DNA from: Lucifuga dentata | Lineage: Eukaryota > Chordata > Actinopteri > Ophidiiformes > Bythitidae | Length of the DNA: 64,000 bases | Reading direction: 5' to 3' | Assembly (NCBI GenBank): GCA_014773175.1 | Contig: VXCM01000042.1 | Location: forward strand, 62,001 to 126,000 | Shown: positions 39,904 to 50,960 of the stretch, one piece after another | How positions within the stretch are numbered: position 1 is the first letter of the stretch | How the letters are laid out: the number at the start of each line of letters is the position of its first letter | The notes under the pieces: model-generated | Told to the model about the DNA's origin: nothing | Seen by the model: the letters and a program-made list of their open reading frames with translations, nothing else | Database searches by the model: none | Position numbers and translations under genes: made by a program

Positions 39904-41344
39904 GTCAAATCAAATTCTTTTTACATTTCATCTTGCTGGCTCTATCTATTCAGCAGTTTATCTGCATCTCTGTTGGGTATGTGCGTGCTGCATGTGAATG
40001 CACGTGTGCAGCAGTTGCCACAGTATGGAAGAAGGTGGCTTGCTGCATCGAGGGCTGTAGGGGGAAATGTTCAAAACCCAGTCAGCGGGGGATTTCCTGT
40101 GAAATACATGTTAGAAATGACTCCACTGTTTGCCTATTGTTATCCGTCTTTGACTAAGAGGAGAACAGTGTTGGGTTTTGACTTGACAAGAGAGAAACAC
40201 AATGATAAATTACCCCACCAGCTTTTCATCCAACCCACCACCTCTACCCCACCCTGCTGTAGATAGCATAAAACCCAGCAGATTACAAAGTAATTCACAG
40301 ACAAATACACAATGAGTGGAGGAGATAGGAGTGCCCAGCCACTTATCTCACCAGCTGCTGCAACAGAAAATGGCGTGAATTACTAAGGCAAAAATGGAAA
40401 GATGAATGTAAGGACGCGAGACTGACAGAAGAAATACAAGCAGAGTCACATACACTCAGTGGCAATTTTATTTTATCCAACAACAGCCATATTGTCTTGT
40501 TGTTGTTCACACTACATTCATTCTACTCTATTTTGGGGCTGTAAGTAGTGGTATATTGTTGTACTGGATTGTTTTATTGAAAGGTTTTTTCTAATATTTT
40601 GACCAAATCATTAAGATACAAGAATGGAAAACAGTATTAGAGAAAGTAGTTATAGTCTGGAATGCACACAAGTGCTACGCAGGTTAATATGCACCCCCTC
40701 AAGGGGAAAATGCATGGTAGGCTCTCCCATAAATGCTCATTTGTATACCAAGTAGTCGAGAGAGAGAGAAAGAGAGAGAGATCCTGCACTATCTGTATCT
40801 TTCTCTCTTCATCTTTCTCTTTCTCGCCCACTGTCTCTCTCTTTCCATCCCCTCCAGGTTTGATTGTAATGAAATCAGTTGAATTCACCATGAAATTTTG
40901 CGGGACCTGAGTGCATTCACCCATCGTAAACACATTAACCTGAACCTGAACAGGAAGGAGAGACATCTGTTGCAGGTAGAGCTCCACCTCCCACTTCCAC
41001 CTCCAGCAGCCCACAAACAGCCCTTCCTCACTCTGTTTTTTCGGCTTCAGAAAATTGAAGAGGCACTGCGAGCGTGGGAGCCAGCACATGAACCGTGAAC
41101 AGATGAGCCTGTATGCGTGTTCTATAAACAGAGCAGCAAAAAAATTACACATATATGCAGTAAGCAATAAGTTTCCCTTTTAAAGATTGAGGAGTTTGAT
41201 GATGTTAGATGTCTGTGTAGAGGCACTTTGCTAAAAACATGGAGGCTTCTGTCAGCCAATCAGATTCAGCTTTTAAAAGCTGATGACAGCGATCTGCAAC
41301 ACATCAGCCCAAAGTGTTCTTTGCATTGATAAATGACCCAAAAG

Positions 41345-41352
41345 GTGCATTG
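41345..41352 (+). repeat. hAT target-site duplication, left
   Basis: GTGCATTG here matches GTGCATTG at 42345-42352 exactly. Eight-base duplications are diagnostic of hAT transposition. Confidence 0.85.
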
Positions 41353-41392
41353 TAGGGTGTCGCAATATACCGGTATGACAATAACCATGATA

Positions 41393-41517
41393 TTAAAAAA
41401 TTAAATATTGATATCATGTTAATAATACACATATGATAATATTGTGTAAATAATNTTAAAAAATTAAATATTGATATCATGTTAATAATACACATATGAT
41501 AATATTGTGTAAATAAT
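41393..41517. repeat. False 62 bp duplication around N 41455
   Basis: Bases 41393-41454 and 41456-41517 are identical and separated by one N. An unmerged contig overlap within the left part of the hAT element is the likely cause. Confidence 0.9.
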
Positions 41518-41630
41518 CCAGTGTCTCTTAAATCATTTCCATTTCTTTCTGTTCTCACTTTGTGTGGCTGTGTGTGCTCCAAGCAGAAAGAAAACGCACA
41601 CTTACGTGATGTGCCGCCATGATGCAGTAA

Positions 41631-41649
41631 CTAGCTAGCTAGCTAGCTA
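41631..41649. repeat. (CTAG)n short tandem repeat
   Basis: Nearly five CTAG units upstream of the BED-finger frame, within the hAT remnant. Confidence 0.85.
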
Positions 41650-41686
41650 CTACTACAGTGTGTGGCTACTACTGCCGTGCAAAATC

Positions 41687-42094
41687 ATGGCGGATTAGAT
41701 GACAGAGAAGAGCAAGATACTCTACCCTAACCCGAAAAATGTTAGCTTGCCAGTGTGGGAGTTTTTTGAATTTCGTAAAAAAGACAGGGTGTTGGTAGAC
41801 GCCCCAGTCTGCAGGAAAAGCCGATCAACAGTAACTGCAAAAGGGGCCAATACCACCAACCTGTTCGCCCACTTTCACCTCCATCATCCTGCAAATTTTG
41901 CCACGGTAGAGACACTAAGTAGCAGTTACCTTGCTAGCCCTGAAAACGGGAAATGTTACATTAAGGCTTTAGTTGTGTTGTTAAAGCTAAGTTATCATGG
42001 CATTGGACTTGACAGTATTTTCTCTCTCTTGGTTGTTAGATTTGTGGATCTTTTGTTTATCAGGTCATCTGGTTGCTGTTACACTCTCCATTAA
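41687..42094 (+). pseudogene. hAT transposase N-terminus, BED zinc finger (broken)
   Basis: An ATG at 41687 is followed after two codons by an in-frame TAG (41696-41698). The frame can restart at the ATG at 41699 and stays open to 42094 (131 codons). Counting from 41699, residues about 16-64 fit a BED-type DNA-binding finger. They show the aromatic pattern VWEFFEF, Cys38, the NTTNL block before His58, and His62-His63-Pro64. The second zinc ligand, expected three residues after Cys38, is Ser41. The finger is therefore probably defective. The end of the frame, after the finger, looks like read-through into an intron. No catalytic domain follows. BED fingers target hAT transposases and the domesticated ZBED proteins to DNA. 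Confidence 0.75.
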
Positions 42095-42344
42095 GTGTAA
42101 TTGCTCTTTTTGTAGCTTTTGTAAAGTTATGGTCACAGACTCTCTCCACGTCCCTACACTCATATTTTGAGTATAATTAATTTGCCAAAAAAGAGACAAA
42201 ATGCACAATAAACAAAGTTAAAGATGAATTTGACTGATAGCATTTTTTTTCCAGATTTTCTATAGATATCACGATAATATCGTCATCGTGAATTCTTTTG
42301 GCTACGATGATCGTTAAGTGAAAATCTGATATCGTGACGCCCGA

Positions 42345-42352
42345 GTGCATTG
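42345..42352 (+). repeat. hAT target-site duplication, right
   Basis: GTGCATTG, identical to 41345-41352. Confidence 0.85.
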
Positions 42353-43172
42353 TATCATAGACCTTATGGTAGCATTTTTAGTACTGGACTCAAAACAATG
42401 ATGTGCTCCTGTGGTTACAGTTGTAGTTATATGCACATTACTCATATTGAAAACCAAAACTGGATAAAAAAGTAACACCTGCACAGTTTCCAGGTCATCA
42501 ATCTTTTTTTTAAATAGACAAAGTTTGCATGACCTAGTCCCAACTAGGACTGAAATGTTCTGTACAATCAAACACAACATCACCACTATATAGGCTAAAG
42601 CATTAAAATGCACCCTCGAGTTCAATCATCTCCTCTCTGATAAAGTGTAACCAAGAACTGAACAGTAGAAGCTCCACACAGACGGGATTTATTGCAGGGC
42701 TGTTGTGTTGCATTGGACTGTATGGGAGTACATAAAGTGGTCACTGAGTGTATGTCTGAATGTCTCACAATAACACTGAGATGTGTTGTTATGGAGTCAT
42801 GTAAAGGTGAGCACTGTGTACAATAACCATGCATTCTGAGATTTAACGCTCCTGTTAATGATTTTTACAAGGCTTGTTTTCCACTGCTGTTATATGTACA
42901 TAGTAATTAGCCAGAAGAACAAAGAAGTCAACTCTCTGATCTCTTTTTCTGAATGCTGACGAAGGGCAGTTTGGTTATGGCAGTAATTAAATCCAGCATA
43001 TGAGTTCCCAAGAAAGTAACTTGTAATGAGCTTCTGTGCAATGGGGTCATAGACACAAACATCATCAAATTTCCTTCACATCTTCAGTCAGTTGTGGAAA
43101 ATAATGGGCAAAGCATGCAGCAGTTCTTGCCTGTAACCAGTGTTGGAAGAAATATCCAAATCCCTTACTAAA

Positions 43173-43211
43173 AGTAGTAATACCATAATGGAAATATATG
43201 GTATTACTACT
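43173..43211. repeat. Perfect hairpin, 15 bp arms
   Basis: AGTAGTAATACCATA and its exact inverse are separated by nine bases. The hairpin is within family 2 copy 2. Confidence 0.85.
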
Positions 43212-43448
43212 ATACTACTACAAGTGAAATCCTTCAGTAAATGTAAACTAGGTATTACTCTTGTATCAAAAGTAACAATCCAGATGGTAAAGAATTGTCC
43301 CTATGATTGTTCCTATACAAGTCCCCAAAACTTGACATACTAGGTTTTTCTCCAGTGTCGTGGAAAATTGTTGAATCTCCAAATTTGGGGATTTCATAAG
43401 GACAATTTTGAAGTGAAATCATCAACGCACAAAGTTGTTCAACAAAAC

Positions 43449-43498
43449 AAAAAAAAAAAANTTTTTTTTTTTTTTTGTTTTTTTTTGTTTTTTTTTTA
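43449..43498. repeat. A-run / N / T-run join
   Basis: A poly(A) tract meets a poly(T) tract at a single N (43461). Such a head-to-head homopolymer meeting is typical of a badly closed gap. Confidence 0.9.
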
Positions 43499-43789
43499 GG
43501 ATTTTCCTGCTTTCAGGTCAGTTGAAAGATTTAACTGTTTAGATTTAGTCAAAAATGCACTGTGTCAAACTAAAACATAGCTGAGATACAAGGTTTTACC
43601 AAACAACAACACTATAATATCTTATGTGGAATTTAAGGTCTTAATGCAAAGGAGCTAATGACTACAGCCATCAGACAAATGTAGAAAAGCACAATATTTC
43701 CCTTTGAAATGTGTAGTAGAAGCACAAAGTAGAACAAATACACAAGACTTCAGTACTTACGCACAGTAGAGTAGCTGTACTTGGTTTCT

Positions 43790-44621
43790 TATATGGAAAT
43801 AGCATATAAGAAATATCATAGAACAAAAAAAAATCTTGGCTAATTAAAAATCGGAAATATTGAGAGCAAAGTTATGTGTTAGACTGAAAATGAAGATATA
43901 TAGTATGTTTCCACAACCTTCTTTGTTCTTCAATACAGAGTCATAATATTAAATGTTTGCAGGAATTAATGAATTTCAGGTAAATGTAAATGTTCACACA
44001 GAAAATCTCCTATCTTTAACATTTACCTCACATGAAAATCATACATTACAACCCTACCCACACCTTCAGACCCACACAAAATCTGGCAACATCTGCACAC
44101 TCAAAGAAGAAGTAAACGATCAAAATTCCTCTGCCTGATGCACTCAGACTGATGCGTAACATTAATTTCTCATGATGCGAGTCAGTTTTTATCACTGTTA
44201 AACTTTAACATGCCCACAAGACAACTGTTTGGGAACATTAGAGGCTTACGTGAGATGTCGACTATCCCCTCAGATGGCAGCATACCCCCTCCCCCCCATA
44301 GCCCCACCCACTCCAAACCACCACAGCAACAAGCTGAAACTTTCATATTTTGTTAGCTTCTGCTTAGACGATTTATATTGGCTGTGTGATTATGTTTCCA
44401 GAATGTCTTCAATTACATTAGAGAAGAAAAACACAGCAAAATTATTGCATTTTTACAGATTTTATTATTTTAGAAATTTAAAGAGTCATTTTGCAAAATC
44501 AACTATTGCAGATTGGTATTAAGGTGATGTAATTTTTGTCTCTGTGGTCCCATGTACATCTTGAATTAAAATGTCATCTTTGTTTTCGGACACATTATCT
44601 GGATAATTATATCCGATGTTA
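43790..44621. other. Unique non-coding DNA
   Basis: Nothing recognised. Confidence 0.4.
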
Positions 44622-45067
44622 GGACTTGCATTTATACCTTGCATTTCAAAGTGTTTCTGGTTATCTGGATTCTGCCTGCATTGTAATAGGATCTCAGTAG
44701 GCCCATATTTCCTCCTCGCTCCACAAAGAAGCTTAATCTATTTTTTAAATAATTATTTATTTCTGTTTTTTCTTTTGCTTGGGCTGTTGCTTGTCCACAT
44801 TCCAGGTTTAGTCACAACTCCCTATTCAAAATAATTATTAACCAGGGTGAGCTGAGACAAATCAGGGTGATGGTTTCAACTTGTGGGTAAATTTTGTCCC
44901 AGCTGGTCCTGGTGGCAAAATGTGCCTGAGATCACAGTGAGCACTAATACACATCTGGGTGTGGTCAGACTGGATAACAAGGCATTCTGCATTAATATAC
45001 GCTTTTTTTGTTATCCGGATAACTTATGTGGATGCAGATAACCTTTAAATGCAGGTGTAAATGGGTC
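44622..45067. mobile_element. Inverted-repeat element, ~446 bp
   Basis: The left end GGACTTGCATTTATACCTT and the reverse complement of the right end, GGACCCATTTACACCTGC, match. Further inside both sides have GGTTATCTG-type blocks. The CATTTACACCTG terminus and the CACATCTGGGTGTGGTCAG block are familiar from a widespread teleost non-autonomous element. No protein is encoded. Class and target duplication could not be settled. Confidence 0.45.
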
Positions 45068-46500
45068 CTGTGTGTGTGCTGCCTTATGTACTGAGGTTAT
45101 TCAGGATTCTGTGAGGAAAATAAAGCTTATTCACACCCACTGGTTTCCACTGTGTGTGAGACAGGTGAGATGTCTAAATAATGAGCAGACATTCTGTATG
45201 TGTGATGAACTGTATGGAGTTTATTAAAAAAAAAAAAAAAGTCAGGGTAGCATTTCTGCAGTGGGAATCCTCTACTCGTACTCATCTGGGGTCAAACACA
45301 ATAGATTTTATTCCTGTGCAGATTAAAAGAGTTGCTACACTGGCTCACAGAATTTGACCTCGTGCTGCTAGTTATCAATGGCTCCCACAGGAACGGAACA
45401 AAAATCATTAACCAATTGCGTTGTGGTAGATGGAATTTAAGATGTTCTTCTTTTGTGGGCTGAGCTGATTTCCGTCCCACATGCATCACCTTTGCATGAT
45501 AGCATAGCTTGCACACTGAGCTAGTTTTACACTGTGTTCTGATCCAAGTGTTGGTGTGTAGGCAGGAACAGCCAGCAACTAAAAGATTTGTTTTTCTTTT
45601 TGCATTTATAAGTAAAGTTAGATTCATTCAGAGAAAGATTTTCATTTTTCTGGTTTATCATTGGTTCAGCTAATCCTATCAGCCATGGTAGGACAGCAGC
45701 AGAAAGATGTCTTTGCACTATCTTACACTTGAGCACTGTTGAGCTTCAATGACTTTTGCCATTGCTTTCATCTACCACACTGATTGTACTGGGTTATTAA
45801 GGGTCTTGAATAATCCTTGAACTCATTTGGAAGCATCCCGTATCCAAAATTGAAGTATGTTGTATTTTTTCTGATGGTATGTATTTCATTTTATTTTTGG
45901 TTCACAGTGAGGAACCCTCAATGAGCCATGCATAGTGGAAAACTTTGTTTGTTTCAGTCTGCTGTTGCGGGAAAAAAGAACATTGCTTCACAGTTCCAAT
46001 AAGTGACTCAGTAGAAAGTAGTTCACTGTGTAGACTATAAATATTCAGTCAACGTGTGCTTCCCTTTGGGATCTATGTGGACCATCAATATGATGGATTA
46101 GTCTTTGCCTACTGGAGAAAAAAATAATTACTCAAAGCAATAATTACACCAGCCCCATGCTGATTTGCACAACACTCAAGCCAACAGATAAGATTTCACT
46201 GTCAAAGTGCTGCACTAGATAACAACATGCAAGTCGAAGGACAAGAAGACAGCAGCAAACTTCACAGCTCATCTGTGTGTGCATTTTCCCCTCTTTTATT
46301 TACTGTAGGTCTGACAGCTCAGTGGAGGTTAGCATAGTCTAGAATAACAGAGTTCTGAATTCCACAACACATAACTCTGCAACAGCCTACAGTGTCTGAT
46401 CTTAGTGAGTAGTACGCTCTGCATTATTTACGGTAGCTTGCAAGTTTATCTCATTCCTACAATTATTTTGGGAAACAGTTGAGATCATAGGAGTGCTTGC
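45068..46500. other. Unique DNA with an A-run
   Basis: An A-run of about 15 lies at 45226-45240. No gene is recognised. Confidence 0.4.
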
Positions 46501-46770
46501 AACTATTTTTACTAACCAGACGTTCCCACATAAAATAATCTAATTCAGAACCACACTTATTAGTCATATGAAATAAAATCAAACCCCGATCCCAATAAAT
46601 CAACCTCATCAACCTGACTTTAGCATAAATAACACTGTAACAATACTACTGAGCTGTCTACACTCCCAAAAAGCTCTCAGCAAACCATTTATAATCTTAA
46701 ATATCAATCAATTAATCTTAAAAACCTTCACTATTCAACATAGCTAAACTCACTAAACTCACTTGATTTA
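46501..46770. other. Strongly G-poor stretch
   Basis: The plus strand has only about 16 G in 270 bases, with none at all in 46681-46740, while C remains common. Such a strand skew is unusual for this window. A mitochondrial insertion was considered, but I recognise no mitochondrial gene in it. Confidence 0.6.
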
Positions 46771-47050
46771 TGGCGCTTTTTGAGAACTGTACTTGGCCAG
46801 AATACAAGTAAAACTACAGTACCTGATAGGCTGAATTCAAAGGAAAATTAAGAGAAATTAGGGGCAGTCTCTAAAAAGAAGATATAAGAAGATACAAGCC
46901 ATGTTTTTTATTTCCTTTAGGCAATTTAGGCAAGTGTGGATTCAGTGTGGATTTCTCTTCCAATTATCGCATTTGGCCAGAGTAGCTACTGTTTATCAAA
47001 AATTACTTATCCTCACAGGCTATTTCACTCATGTGAAACCATCAGACACC

Positions 47051-47070
47051 TTTTTTTTTTTTTTTTTTTT
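47051..47070. repeat. T20 tract
   Basis: Pure T-run. Confidence 0.9.
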
Positions 47071-47222
47071 GGAGTTTTTGTTGCTCATTTCTATGATTAC
47101 ATAAAGAACACCAGCTGTACTAAGACCTTTAAAGATATGAGTTAGTTAAATATTACAGCTAATTAATTACAGCTAATTATTGTAAAATAACACAAAAAGT
47201 GTCACAAATTTCACTAATCTTC

Positions 47223-47262
47223 AAAAAAAAAAAAAAAAAAAANAAAAAAAAAAAAAAAAAAA
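47223..47262. repeat. A-tract with N at 47243
   Basis: About 39 A with one central N. Confidence 0.9.
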
Positions 47263-50206
47263 GTCTTATTCAATTTTGGCCTCAAACTCCAACTTTTGCC
47301 CACAAACTCAAAGCCACATGTTTAACAGAAATTTTGTGGTTTCCAGCTGCTCCACAGACCTCAACAGTTTCCTCGGCTGGTCACAGCTAAGTGGTAATGA
47401 ACAAATCTTCTATCCATTGATTGGAGAGGTTTCTTCTTGTATGCAAAAATTAATTTTGTTGGAACAGTCAGCCTGATGTGAACACTGAAGGAATTGTGTG
47501 ATAATGTAGTAAAATTGTGTTTTCTGAATGCTCTGCCACATTATTGTAGCCTTTTAGTGCTCAATGATTTCCTCTGGGGAGCTGTTTGGCTGCTATGCAT
47601 CTTAATGGTCATCTAACTTGTGTTACACACACACACGCACACACACAGACTTTAGTTGTTGAAGTGCAGGGGTTCCAGAGGACACCTGCAGATTCAGCAG
47701 TTTAATAAGCCCTGTAATGGGAAGGACAGTAATTTGATTATGTCTTCCCAACTGGGGGTTATGGTGCTTTGGACCTCTGTGTGAGACTGTGTGCACATAT
47801 GCATGCTTGCCAGTTCCTCATGGTGGAGATAAGACTGCAGCCAGTGGAGAGGTTAGCAGTGCTTAGGTAATTAATTTATCATTGAGTGACAGTTGAGCTG
47901 TGGGGAAGAGTCCCACCTATCACTGATAAACAGATATGTGTGATTTATGTAGAAGTGCAGGGCATGTGTCCTTATCTGTGTTTCATGTCTGTGCTTGTTC
48001 CACTTTCTTTTTTAATTGCCTGTATACTTAATGCAGTCACTAAAGTTGCTGCCTTTAGCCATGCATTTATTTATATTCTGGGGGTCTTTGGAGAAGAAAT
48101 CCATCAAGCCCATGCAAGAAAAACAACAGAAGAGCAGAGGTCAGTTGAGAGCATGGTGCACATCACGGGAAACAATGGCTGCTGAATTATTGAGCTCTTC
48201 CTGTCCCATCAGCCATTTGTCCCAGGGCTAATGGATTTCTTCTCTAAAAGGCAGAGTATCAGAGCAGAGAAAAGAATTTTCTTTCTTCTCCTGTTAAATA
48301 AAAAAAGTCCTGACCAATACTAACTGACCAATGATCAACTGATTAAACATGCCATGTTGCCATGGACTAAGAGATACATTTGATGTATGTAATGTGTGGG
48401 AATACCACATAAATCCCTTTTCAAAATTGCAGTGAAATGGGTGGGGTCATGGGTTCCAGAAGTATTTTTTCTAGTCAAAAGCTGCATATTCAACATTCTT
48501 TCCTAGACATCCTTTTTTTTTTTTTCTCCTCCCATAAGGTTAGTATAGTGATTGGCTATAAAATCTGCAGGACCAATCAGTCCGAAAGGCGTGTAGCTAA
48601 TTTAGAAACTCGGATCCAAAAGTTATCCAAAATCTGAAAGTAAATTGAAACTACTGAATGTATTTGACCTGTACTGTCTTCAGTCTTTCACTAGCTGCAC
48701 AACATATCTGTAAGGGCTGTGATTTGATATTTCTTACTTAATGTCAGTCATACTTTACTTCTCGTTTTATGTTTTGTTGTACACAATCTTGTACATTTGA
48801 CTTTTGTCAATAAGCCAAGTAGTTTCTTAACAGTTTGTACTGATAATTCATTTGAGAAAGTTTTACAACCATCCAAGCACTGCAAATGCTCAGACTTGGT
48901 CATTAAAAATAACTCCTCCAACTATATACATTAAACTTATGAAAAACATATAAAACCTTATATCTGGCATAACATGTAGGTTATTAAATTTACACCAAAC
49001 TTATACGTTTTGCATGGATATGACATACATCAGTTTCAAATATATGAACTGTTTTTGTCACATATACCGTGTATATTTGCCAAATGTGAACATATGTATA
49101 TCAACATATATCTATACATTAGTTTTAAAATATAATCATATATATGGTTGTATTTTTACCTCTTTTTATAGGGGTATTCACTGTGTATTCATACATTAGA
49201 TTTCTGTGTAGTGGCTGAACTGGTGTGCTAGATAAGGGCTGGAACAGTGAGGATTACATGTGTGTGGTGAGTGGGAACGAGGGGATTTTCAATATACATG
49301 CCCACATCCACGCTTACATGCGTTGAAATAGAGGCATTGACTGACCAGCTGTCAGGCAGTTGCAGTCTGCAGCTGCATCTGTCTGCCAGCTCCTTCGATT
49401 AATTCACACTTCCCGAGGCTGCTTAGATTTTCCTCACATCACACTGCTATCAATCAATATCAACTGAGTACGCTGCACACACAAACACACATGTATTCTC
49501 ACATGCTTTCAGAAATGTGCCCAGCAACACAAAGGTGGATGCGACACACAATCGCGTACACAACCTTCACACTTCCTGAGCACGTGTACTCCTGTGGGGT
49601 TTATTGGGTGGCTCCTGTCCCACCATGTCTTCAGGAATCAGCCAACAGTCAGGACTCAGTGGGTGTCTTCTCAACACAAAAGTTGAAGTCAAGGGCCAAT
49701 AAACAACCACAGCGGGGGAATGCAGGGCTAAATCAATCGTGAGACCATGTATTCTTCTAGCACTCACTGCAAGATCTTCTTAATCACATAAAAATTCCTT
49801 GCTCCTGGCTCATACACACACACACCTCTGCCCAGCGACACAGAAGTGATGTGCTGTGGCTGCAAACACCTTGTCTGGAAACTGCGACACCGCGTGGTAC
49901 TGTATGTCTGCCCAAAACTACAGTGATTTCTATAGCATGAATGCTGTCAGCTCAAACAATCAACAAATCCAATTCAATGAACCAGTGCTATTTTAATGTG
50001 TTTGAAGGCTCAGACTTCATATCATTACCATTGTGAAACCTGATTAGACCTATTGGAAAAGTGATTTTAAAGTGTTTGCTAAGGTTATCTCACCTTACAC
50101 CTTCCACACTTCACACAGTTGTTGGTTTAACTGTTGTTGGAAATTTACTTCCCTTATTCCCTCTCAAGAGGTGCATGCACTCACCGAAATTGGTACTTGT
50201 ATGCAT

Positions 50207-50207
<1 letters not shown>
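47263..50207. other. Unique non-coding DNA
   Basis: A short CA patch lies at 47629-47647, a T-run at 48511-48525, and an AT-rich stretch with ATATAT-type words at 49010-49150. No gene is recognised. Confidence 0.4.

Positions 50208-50254
<47 letters not shown>
50208..50254. repeat. (CA)n microsatellite
   Basis: About 23 CA units, the cleanest long CA array in the window. His/Thr or Val/Cys repeats read through it in several frames are not coding. Confidence 0.95.
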
Positions 50255-50260
<6 letters not shown>

Positions 50261-50712
50261 AAACACACAGACTTCAAAGATGTATGCTTTCATCAGCAAT
50301 AAGCAGACTGGAAGACGTTAAGAAGATTATAAGAGCCCCCTACAGATTGAAATAAAAGAGCTGAATAGAGTTTTAGTCTACAGTGTCTCGTTTCTACTAA
50401 TTGCTGTTTTCTTGACCCAACAACTCCGGCAGCCACAATTCTTTCTTAGCCTACAACACTGTTATATTCAATCAAACAAAGTCAGCTCCACTTCGAATAT
50501 AGATACAGAATCAATGAATGATACGGAGCCATATGTTATCAGATCATAAACATAATCATAACACATCGCTGTGTATGTGCTGCTGTCTCATGATAGCTTT
50601 GATTGCTTTTCTGTGTTTTGCAAGTGTTAATTTGTCTATCTTCTGATTGGCCAACTCCTTGAAGATTTAAACTGTCTTACTCTCAACTGGCCGTAATGTA
50701 GGAATAGTGTAA
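50255..50712. other. Unique non-coding DNA
   Basis: Nothing recognised. Confidence 0.4.
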
Positions 50713-50960
50713 AGCCTGGCGCACGCTTAGTACGGGCGCAATGTGGACGCAGATGGCTTTGAAACTGACCGTGACATGATGACCGCGCACGCCAGGATGG
50801 TGGTACTGTAGAATAAACAACCAGAAATAGAGGCAGTTTCTAGTTCAGTCACCCACAACAAAACATGGAGTTGTTGAATGAAGAGGAAGAAATGCCTTCT
50901 CCTGCCAGGAATTGGCATTCTTTTGACGGTCTTTATAATCCCTCACGGAGGAATCTATAG
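50713..50960 (+). other. GC-richer segment with small open frame
   Basis: GCCTGGCGCACGC at about 50716 and CGCGCACGCCAGG at about 50784 are partly inverted matches. Downstream, an ATG at about 50865 in the context AAAACATGG opens a 31-codon frame beginning MELLNEEEE and ending at a TAG near 50958. The acidic start resembles the leader of some PIF/Harbinger transposases, but nothing further supports that and no right end is visible. Chance is quite possible. Confidence 0.15.

Larger units (their letters stand above)
41353..42344 (+). mobile_element. hAT transposon remnant with internal deletion
   Basis: The left end TAGGGTGTCGCAATAT and the reverse complement of the right end, TCGGGCGTCACGATAT, agree at 12 of 16 positions. 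The element is framed by an exact 8 bp target duplication. The subterminal parts are rich in ATATCGTGAT-type blocks, as in a widespread vertebrate hAT family. Its length here is 992 bp, of which about 63 bp is an assembly duplication. Only the BED-finger part of the transposase survives. The catalytic DDE core and the dimerisation domain are absent, so this copy could not move by itself. Confidence 0.85.
40449..42754. mobile_element. Possible Tc1-like termini flanking a hAT insertion
   Basis: CATACACTCAGTGGC at 40449-40463 and its inverse at 42731-42754 match at about 20 of 23 positions. The consensus resembles the CACTCAGTGGCCACTTTAT terminus found on a common teleost Tc1-like element. The DNA just inside the right end also looks familiar as part of that repeat. 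No transposase is recognised between them. The hAT remnant 41353-42344 lies inside, so it would be a younger nested insertion. The 2.3 kb span also holds a (GA)n patch at 40758-40782. The pairing of the two ends could be fortuitous. Confidence 0.35.
43138..43789. mobile_element. Family 2 non-autonomous element, copy 2
   Basis: It begins CAGTGTTGGAAGAAATATCC and contains blocks parallel to copy 1, among them AGCCATCAGACAAATG, CCCTTTGAAATGTG and CAGTACTTACGCACAGTAG. A 15 bp perfect hairpin (43173-43187 with 43197-43211) lies near its left end. The middle holds an A-run, an N at 43461 and a T-run, so its internal length is uncertain. Confidence 0.6.

Noticed and set aside
40637..41167. Longest open frame in the window (176 codons, minus strand)
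   Set aside because: It reads through a (GA)n/(TC)n patch, has no domain I recognise and lies inside a transposon-rich zone. One such frame in 64 kb of AT-rich DNA is not surprising.
46501..46770. Nuclear mitochondrial insertion
   Set aside because: The G-poor skew is suggestive, but no mitochondrial gene or tRNA fold was recognised.
50072..50355. His/Thr- and Val/Cys-repeat frames
   Set aside because: They are read-through of a (CA)n microsatellite.
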